NCBI RefSeq assembly: GCF_028768465.1
Contig: NZ_CP118225.1
Coordinates: forward strand, 5,189,001 to 5,253,000
Length of the DNA stretch: 64,000 nt
Direction: 5' to 3'
DNA from: Rhodopirellula sp. P2
Lineage (GTDB): Bacteria > Planctomycetota > Planctomycetia > Pirellulales > Pirellulaceae
Part shown: positions 59,321 through 64,000 of the stretch, piece after piece
How positions within the stretch are numbered: the first letter of the stretch is position 1
How the letters are laid out: each line of letters starts with the position of its first letter
Notes under the pieces: model-generated
Told to the model about the DNA's origin: nothing
What the model saw: the letters and a program-made list of their open reading frames with translations, nothing else
The model's database searches: none
Position numbers and translations under genes: made by a program

Positions 59321-60829
59321 TCAAAACAGCCACTTCTCCAGGTGCATCATCCACACCAGCACCAGCATCAACAGCGTGACCAGCGACACCGTCATGCGAG
59401 TCGCCCACTTGTGCCCTGATTCGACTCGCAACCCGCGAGCGTAGAGCACAAACGAAGTTCCGATCATGATCGTCAGCACATTGACGCACACCAAGATCAG
59501 TGGACCAAACACGGGCCATCCACGCTCGCTCGATTCCCAGACATTGAACGAAGCCTGCAAACCCGCCGTCGAAATGGGCGGCACCAAGGCAGCCGCGATC
59601 GCGGCCCCCGCCAAGGCTGATGACAAATGACTGCGAGTGCGTGCGTAGGAGGCCGCCATCCCGCCCACCAATCCCACACAAAAATCCAGCGGAGACGGGT
59701 TGCAGCGGCTCCACATCTCGTCCGTCACCACGGGGTGATGCACCAACCGGACCAACAACCCGAACAGGAAGCTCGATCCAAACGCCCCAGCGAATCCGAT
59801 CCCAATCGAAAGCATCGAACGCCGGAACAACGGGCGGTTGCCGTGAGCCAGCGACAACCCCGCGCCCATGATCGGCGTCATCAAGGGCGCGATCAACATC
59901 GCCCCGATGATCACCGCCGCTGAATTCTGCAGCAATCCAAACGCGGCCAACATCGCCGCCGCTGAGATCAACCCCAGAAACTCCAAACTGGGCTCGGAGC
60001 CTTCTTCCAGCGTGCGAGCCAACTCCAACCGCGCTTCGCGATCCATCGGCTCAGCAACGTGACTGGCCCAGTACCGAACCCCCGCCGACAACGATTGATT
60101 CCAGCTTTCCTTCTGGCTCACCAAAGCCACGGACGACTGAGCAGACTGGCCCAACAACGCACGGGCGACCTTGTAATGCGACTCCGACGACGGCTTGGAA
60201 CCAAACGGAACCCAGATCAAATCGCCTGGGTCGCAACGCTGCCGTTCCAAATCCAACGCCTTCGCGACCGCGAGAGCTTCCCGTTCCGCCGTGCCGAACT
60301 TGCTGCCTTCAGATGACTCCCGCGACTCGTGCCAATCACCCAACCAGTCGTGATCCAACTGCAAGGCTGGATCCACCCCCAGTAAACGCCGTGAAATCCA
60401 ACGGGTCACCTTGATCGATGCATCGTCGATCGAAAAAACGTGCTTCGCCGATTCAGGCGGCGGCCCCTTCACGCTCAGCCAAACCGATTTGATCGGACAA
60501 CGATCGAACAAAGTCGCCTGAAACCGATCGTCATCGACATCATCGACCATCAGCAACAATCGCGAATCCCACTTGGACAACCGAGCCGAGATCGCCTCCA
60601 CGTCGGACTCCACCCGCTCGACGCGACCAACCAAACCGTGCCCCGGGGAATCACTCGATTCCAACACGGTGCTTTTCAGCTCTTTCTGACTGCGAAGCTC
60701 CAACGTGCGATGGTCCATCCCCAACACCAACACATCGGCTGGCAGCTTCATCGATTCCGCAAACCGGCGCAGCCATGGCAGTCCATCCGCCAACTGTTTC
60801 TGCGAACCGACCAGCAGCGTGACGCTCAT
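59321..60829 (-). CDS. DUF389-family membrane protein
   Basis: This 502-residue protein has a soluble N-terminal half (about 1-280) with two USP/antiporter-like regions and a C-terminal membrane half. The C-terminal half has the DUF389 signature LEFLGLISAAAMLAAFGLLQNSAAVIIGAMLIAPLMTPIMGAGLSLAHGN followed by about five more helices (FCVGLVGGMAASYARTRSHLSSALAGAAIAAALVPPISTAGL). Family function is unknown; transport has been suggested. Its ATG overlaps the nagB stop, so the two are translationally coupled, which is unexpected and may hint at regulation by sugar status. Confidence 0.9.
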   Translation of the reverse strand: MSVTLLVGSQKQLADGLPWLRRFAESMKLPADVLVLGMDHRTLELRSQKELKSTVLESSDSPGHGLVGRVERVESDVEAISARLSKWDSRLLLMVDDVDDDRFQATLFDRCPIKSVWLSVKGPPPESAKHVFSIDDASIKVTRWISRRLLGVDPALQLDHDWLGDWHESRESSEGSKFGTAEREALAVAKALDLERQRCDPGDLIWVPFGSKPSSESHYKVARALLGQSAQSSVALVSQKESWNQSLSAGVRYWASHVAEPMDREARLELARTLEEGSEPSLEFLGLISAAAMLAAFGLLQNSAAVIIGAMLIAPLMTPIMGAGLSLAHGNRPLFRRSMLSIGIGFAGAFGSSFLFGLLVRLVHHPVVTDEMWSRCNPSPLDFCVGLVGGMAASYARTRSHLSSALAGAAIAAALVPPISTAGLQASFNVWESSERGWPVFGPLILVCVNVLTIMIGTSFVLYARGLRVESGHKWATRMTVSLVTLLMLVLVWMMHLEKWLF

Positions 60830-61566
60830 GCCCGCTGCTTCAACAAACCGGCGGCGGCTTCGTCCACCACAAACGTGACGTGGGGATGACGCTGCAAAAA
60901 CGACGCGGGCATGTCGGAGGTGACTGGACCGCGAACGGCACGCTCGACTGCTTCCGCCTTCGATTCACCAGTCGCAATCAAGACAATCGCCCGGGCCTCC
61001 AGAATCGTCGCGATGCCCATCGTGAGCGCCAGTCGAGGAACCTCCTCTGCCGAGGCAAAGAACCTCGCGTTGGCATCAATGGTTTCACCAGCCAAATCAA
61101 CCACTCGGGTCCGACTCGCTTCCGTTGCCCCCGGTTCGTTGAACCCGATATGGCCATTCGCCCCCAATCCGAGCAACTGCAGATCGATGCCGCCGGTCGC
61201 CGCGATCGACGCTTCGTACTGCCGGCCCGCTTCCTCCAGGTCCGCCGCCATGCCATCGGGCAAATGGGTTTGCTCGAGATTGAAATCCGCCGGATCAAAC
61301 AACCGCGAACGCATGTAAGCGTGGTAGCTCTGAGGATGCTCGGGGCTCAAACCGATGTACTCATCCAAGTTGAATGTGGTCACATCCGAGAACGACAGGT
61401 GCCCGGCCCGAACCTTCTCGACCAGCAATTCATACGCACGCTCAGGAGTCCCACCGGTGGCCAACCCCAACACGCTCGCCGATTTCCGACGCACTTGCTC
61501 AACGATCCAGCCCGCGACTCGAGTGGAAGCCGATTCGTGATCCGGAACAATTTCTAACTCGATCAA
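60826..61566 (-). CDS. nagB: Glucosamine-6-phosphate deaminase (NagB)
   Basis: NagB converts glucosamine-6-phosphate to fructose-6-phosphate and ammonia in amino-sugar catabolism. The 246-residue protein shows LGLATGGTPERAYELLVEKV, the FNLDEYIGLSPEHPQSYHAYM region (catalytic Asp), LGLGANGHIGFNEPG (catalytic Asp/His/Glu segment) and LTMGIATILEARAIVLIATGESKA. It is the short monomer-type form, lacking the allosteric C-terminus of the E. coli enzyme. No nagA is nearby; DUF389 follows with a 4-bp overlap. Confidence 0.96.
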   Translation of the reverse strand: MIELEIVPDHESASTRVAGWIVEQVRRKSASVLGLATGGTPERAYELLVEKVRAGHLSFSDVTTFNLDEYIGLSPEHPQSYHAYMRSRLFDPADFNLEQTHLPDGMAADLEEAGRQYEASIAATGGIDLQLLGLGANGHIGFNEPGATEASRTRVVDLAGETIDANARFFASAEEVPRLALTMGIATILEARAIVLIATGESKAEAVERAVRGPVTSDMPASFLQRHPHVTFVVDEAAAGLLKQRA

Positions 61567-61612
61567 TTTTCTTCACCTGGTTCTTCGATTGGTATTCTTC
61601 AACGGGGACGCG

Positions 61613-61739
61613 AAGCAGGTCGGCAGGAGTCTTTCGGCATTTGGACTGTTTCGGTAAGCGTCGTTGCTCCCAGGTACAACCGGGGCGAACGCCCAAACGG
61701 CTCACATGATTTTGCCCGATCAATTCTGCCGACCTGCTT
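61613..61739. mobile_element. Small dispersed element, copy 2 (~127 bp)
   Basis: The ends AAGCAGGTCGGCAG and CTGCCGACCTGCTT form perfect 14-bp inverted repeats. The interior matches 49881-49999 over GTACAACCGGGGCGAACGCC and the bases after it. It lies between nagB and the HD-domain gene region and has no ORF. Confidence 0.75.
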
Positions 61740-62379
61740 AGGAGATCACTTCGGCACGCCCCATTCTAACGAAAAGACGCCCGCCCTCCGATGACACACC
61801 GGACGACGGAATGAGCAAACCGACGCAGAACCCAAGAATCCGATGTGGTCCCTCGCTCACGCATTTTGAAGTTGCGCTTTTGCAGTCGGTTTTGTTGGCC
61901 AACGGCCATCATCTTCGTAGCCAGGGGCACCGCCCCAATGCCATCTACTTTAGAACCAACCGAGGGGATTTTGTTAGCGGAACGGCGCAAGCCGTCCGGT
62001 AAATCGTGGGTGTTTTCCGGCGCGTCACCGGACGGCTCGCGCCGTTCCGCTACAAAGTACATGGCATTGGGCACCGCCCCTGGGATCCTTGAGAACCCCG
62101 CCCGACGAAGCTGGGAGGGGTCGGAGAGCGAGCGTTCAGCGAGCTTTCCGGGGGAGGGCCATACGCGCCGCTTCCCATGCCCGGCCCTCACCCTCGCGTA
62201 CGCCTGAACGGCGTCGCTCGACCTCTCCCCCAACTTCGTTTCGGGAGAGGTGCGCCGAATGAAAACCCGCCAAAACGCAGCACCAGACAACGGCACGACT
62301 TCGGCAGAGGAAAGACTCAAACAATGCCTACTCCGCAGCGCCCTGCCCAGGCGAACTGACGGACGAACCGTCCCTGCCT
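61740..62379. repeat. Repeat-rich intergenic region with large nested inverted repeat
   Basis: No gene is supported. At 61976-62000 and 62027-62051 two 25-bp arms (24 of 25 match) form a hairpin, and outer arms at about 61924-61951 and 62053-62080 extend it with one gap. GGCCAACGGCCA palindromes and a CGGAGAGCGAGCGTTCAGCGAG-type stretch, common near such planctomycete repeats, lie to the sides. The ORFs through it (up to about 219 codons) reflect repeat composition. Confidence 0.65.
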
Positions 62380-63765
62380 TCACACCCACTGCTTCTCTGT
62401 TTCCGCCACGGCGTCGATCAACCACCGTCGCATCGAGTCATCCGGCAGACCTCGCAAACGGTCACGAACCCAGGCGGGCACAAACACACGAACTCGTTTG
62501 ACATGGTTGTCAAACTGCCGGTTGGCCAACACCGAGGCCACGGGCGAAACATCACCCAACGTGGCGACCTCTCCCGAACGGAGCATGATGTCGATGTTGA
62601 TGTCGACCTCTAATTTGACTGGCGGTGCATCGATCAATACCAACTCGGGTTCGACCACGTCTCCAATCGCATCGCCAATGGACGCTGCCAACGGCCGCGA
62701 ACACGATGCGAGCCACCAGTGCGGGCGGCGAGCCAGCATCTGATGCATGTCCTCGCCGGACTCGACGTTGAATTCAGCCGCTCGTTTGAGCAACGTTCGA
62801 TTGGCCCCGAACAGACCCTCGACCAGCGTCTGAACAGCGCCGCCGCGTTCGCTGGCCGCATCGACCAACCGGCTGACCCACGCGGCCTCGCCCAAATCCA
62901 TCCATTCCGCGAAATGGATCGCCACCCCTGCGGACGGCTGTTGCAATTCATGAACAGCCCGCTGCAGCATCGCGGTGGCGGAACGAACGGTGTGGTGCCA
63001 GTAGACTTCGCTGAACATCACATAACGCCCGAACACCATCATCTCCGCCGCCGTGCGCCCCTTTTCATGAATGGCAAGCTTGGGGCGGTCCGGGTGCCGA
63101 ACCATCGAGGCAATGATTCGCATCGGATCGAAATTGCGTCCGTACGGCACGCCAGCATGCAAACTGTCTCGCTGCAAATAATCCAATTTGTCGACGTCGA
63201 TCGGGCCACTCAAACAGCTCGCGTAAAATGCGATCTGGTCAGACCGGGCCACCTCCGTGAATTGCTCGCTCTTCTTGGGGCACAGAATCGCCATCACGTC
63301 ATCAGCGGTGCATTCCCAATCCGCCGCCAACGTTTCCGCGAGGGGCCCTGACCGCAACATCGCATCGACGCGTTCCTCGTGACGAGGCATTCCGGTTTGG
63401 CCCATGTCCTCGATCGGGTGGCAAAACGGCCAGTGCCCCGCGTCATGCACCAACGAAGCCACGATGAAAGCTTCCGCCGCTCGCAGATCATCGCTCGTTG
63501 GTTCGGCCGCAGTGGACTCGTTGACCTGATTCAACACCCGCAACGTCCACGCGTAAACGCCCAGCGAGTGTTCCAATCGAGTGTGCATGGCGCCGGGGTA
63601 GACCATCGAGACCAACCCCAACTGGCTGATCGAGGCCAGCCTTCTCAGCGGGGCCGTGTCAATCAAACGCTGCACGCGAGGCGTGACCGGGACATCCATT
63701 GCGGGCGGAATCCGCAATCGAGACGGCCCGCGATCCATCAAACGAACTTCAGGCAATGGAATCAC
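62380..63765 (-). CDS. HD-domain phosphohydrolase
   Basis: This ~461-residue protein is of the HD superfamily (dGTPase-like). Segments include TRLEHSLGVYAWTLRVLNQVNE (first metal His), FIVASLVHDAGHWPFCHPIEDM (His-Asp pair), DAMLRSGPLAETLAADW and VDKLDYLQRDSLHAGVPYGRNFDPMRII (Asp ligand), plus EVYWHHTVRSATAMLQRAV. The family hydrolyses phosphates from nucleotides or related molecules; substrate unknown. The GTG at 63765 overlaps the preceding stop by GTGA, suggesting coupling; later starts at 63738 are possible, and the frame begins at 63810. Confidence 0.86.
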   Translation of the reverse strand: MIPLPEVRLMDRGPSRLRIPPAMDVPVTPRVQRLIDTAPLRRLASISQLGLVSMVYPGAMHTRLEHSLGVYAWTLRVLNQVNESTAAEPTSDDLRAAEAFIVASLVHDAGHWPFCHPIEDMGQTGMPRHEERVDAMLRSGPLAETLAADWECTADDVMAILCPKKSEQFTEVARSDQIAFYASCLSGPIDVDKLDYLQRDSLHAGVPYGRNFDPMRIIASMVRHPDRPKLAIHEKGRTAAEMMVFGRYVMFSEVYWHHTVRSATAMLQRAVHELQQPSAGVAIHFAEWMDLGEAAWVSRLVDAASERGGAVQTLVEGLFGANRTLLKRAAEFNVESGEDMHQMLARRPHWWLASCSRPLAASIGDAIGDVVEPELVLIDAPPVKLEVDINIDIMLRSGEVATLGDVSPVASVLANRQFDNHVKRVRVFVPAWVRDRLRGLPDDSMRRWLIDAVAETEKQWV

Positions 63766-64000
63766 GCGGAAACCCTCCCCTGGCACACCAACACAACATC
63801 TTCTGCCCACACGGCCTCAACGGATGACGAGAGTGCAGCGAGGTTCGCAAGCATTCCGGTCCACGCAACGATCGCCGTCCCGAACATCAAACGATGGTCA
63901 ATTCGGCACAACCAGCAGGTTCCGCCCAGCCCGCACAAGATGACTCCGGCCAAGCGGCGGACTCGATCGAACAAGTCAGAACCGGCACGGCGGAGTGCAC
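63762..64000 (-). CDS. C-terminal part of an unidentified membrane protein, cut by window end
   Basis: The frame is open from the window end to the stop at 63762. Its ~78 visible residues contain two hydrophobic segments (LAGVILCGLGGTCWL and FGTAIVAWTGMLANLAALSS) and end in VVLVCQGRVSA. The 4-bp overlap with the HD gene supports that it is a real gene of the same operon. No family can be named from this fragment. Confidence 0.5.
   Translation of the reverse strand, partial: ALRRAGSDLFDRVRRLAGVILCGLGGTCWLCRIDHRLMFGTAIVAWTGMLANLAALSSSVEAVWAEDVVLVCQGRVSA

Noticed and set aside
61766-62425. 219-codon minus-strand ORF
   Set aside because: It runs through inverted repeats and into the 3' end of the HD gene; composition is that of repeats.

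Overview
The window looks like a chromosomal segment from a planctomycete of the Pirellulaceae, most like Rhodopirellula. The main reasons are a complete PVM-type (Planctomycetes/Verrucomicrobia) bacterial microcompartment operon, a giant 'PVC-type' protein joining a dehydrogenase-like propeller, a cupredoxin and a cytochrome c domain, a sulfatase, a PEP-CTERM protein, GAF/HlyD and M50/HlyD membrane proteins, and many palindromic intergenic repeats. The organism assignment is inference from gene content; no rRNA or tRNA gene was found by eye.

Layout. 1-4.2 kb: a murB fragment (-) diverges from xylose isomerase (+), with a LacI-type operator palindrome between them; then a repeat-filled gap and a secreted BNR/Ycf48-like protein. 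4.2-9.7 kb: a coupled pair of membrane proteins (GAF+HlyD; PqqD-like+M50+HlyD) and a secreted cupredoxin ending in a clear terminator. 9.7-11.4 and 17.2-18.4 kb: two direct copies of a ~240-bp palindromic repeat array bracket queE/queF (queuosine), a sugar isomerase-like gene, glgB and an RNase H-like protein that lacks catalytic residues. 18.4-22.9 kb: coaX, obg, gap and a methyltransferase. 22.9-25.4 kb: a PEP-CTERM protein, an orphan OmpR-type regulator and TatD. 25.8-32.9 kb: a sulfatase and the 1586-residue PVC-type heme-binding protein. 32.9-33.7 kb: a third array (128-bp period). 33.7-38.3 kb: a large secreted planctomycete protein, a DMT transporter and a small hypothetical gene.

38.4-47.5 kb is the metabolic centrepiece: DeoR regulator, PduL, two BMC-H shell proteins, acetate kinase, BMC-P, CoA-acylating aldehyde dehydrogenase, BMC-P, an unknown cargo-like protein, BMC-P, class II (fuculose-phosphate-type) aldolase and an LDH/MDH-family enzyme. 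The aldolase should release lactaldehyde (plus DHAP) inside the shell; the aldehyde dehydrogenase, PduL and AckA would take it to lactate and ATP with internal CoA recycling; the last enzyme would balance NAD(H). Four proteins carry short amphipathic helices of the encapsulation-peptide type.

47.5-64 kb: an IS200/REP-type transposase flanked by duplicated repeats, a DUF1015 protein, argC, a three-gene operon of substrate-binding protein, CHASE3 histidine kinase and receiver, ribosomal protein S1, a LacI regulator, a DUF389 membrane protein coupled to nagB, and an HD-domain hydrolase coupled to a gene cut by the window end. Several intergenic regions hold apparently undescribed non-autonomous elements: a ~320-bp element with perfect 24-bp terminal inverted repeats after the LacI gene, and a two-copy ~120-bp element with inverted ends.
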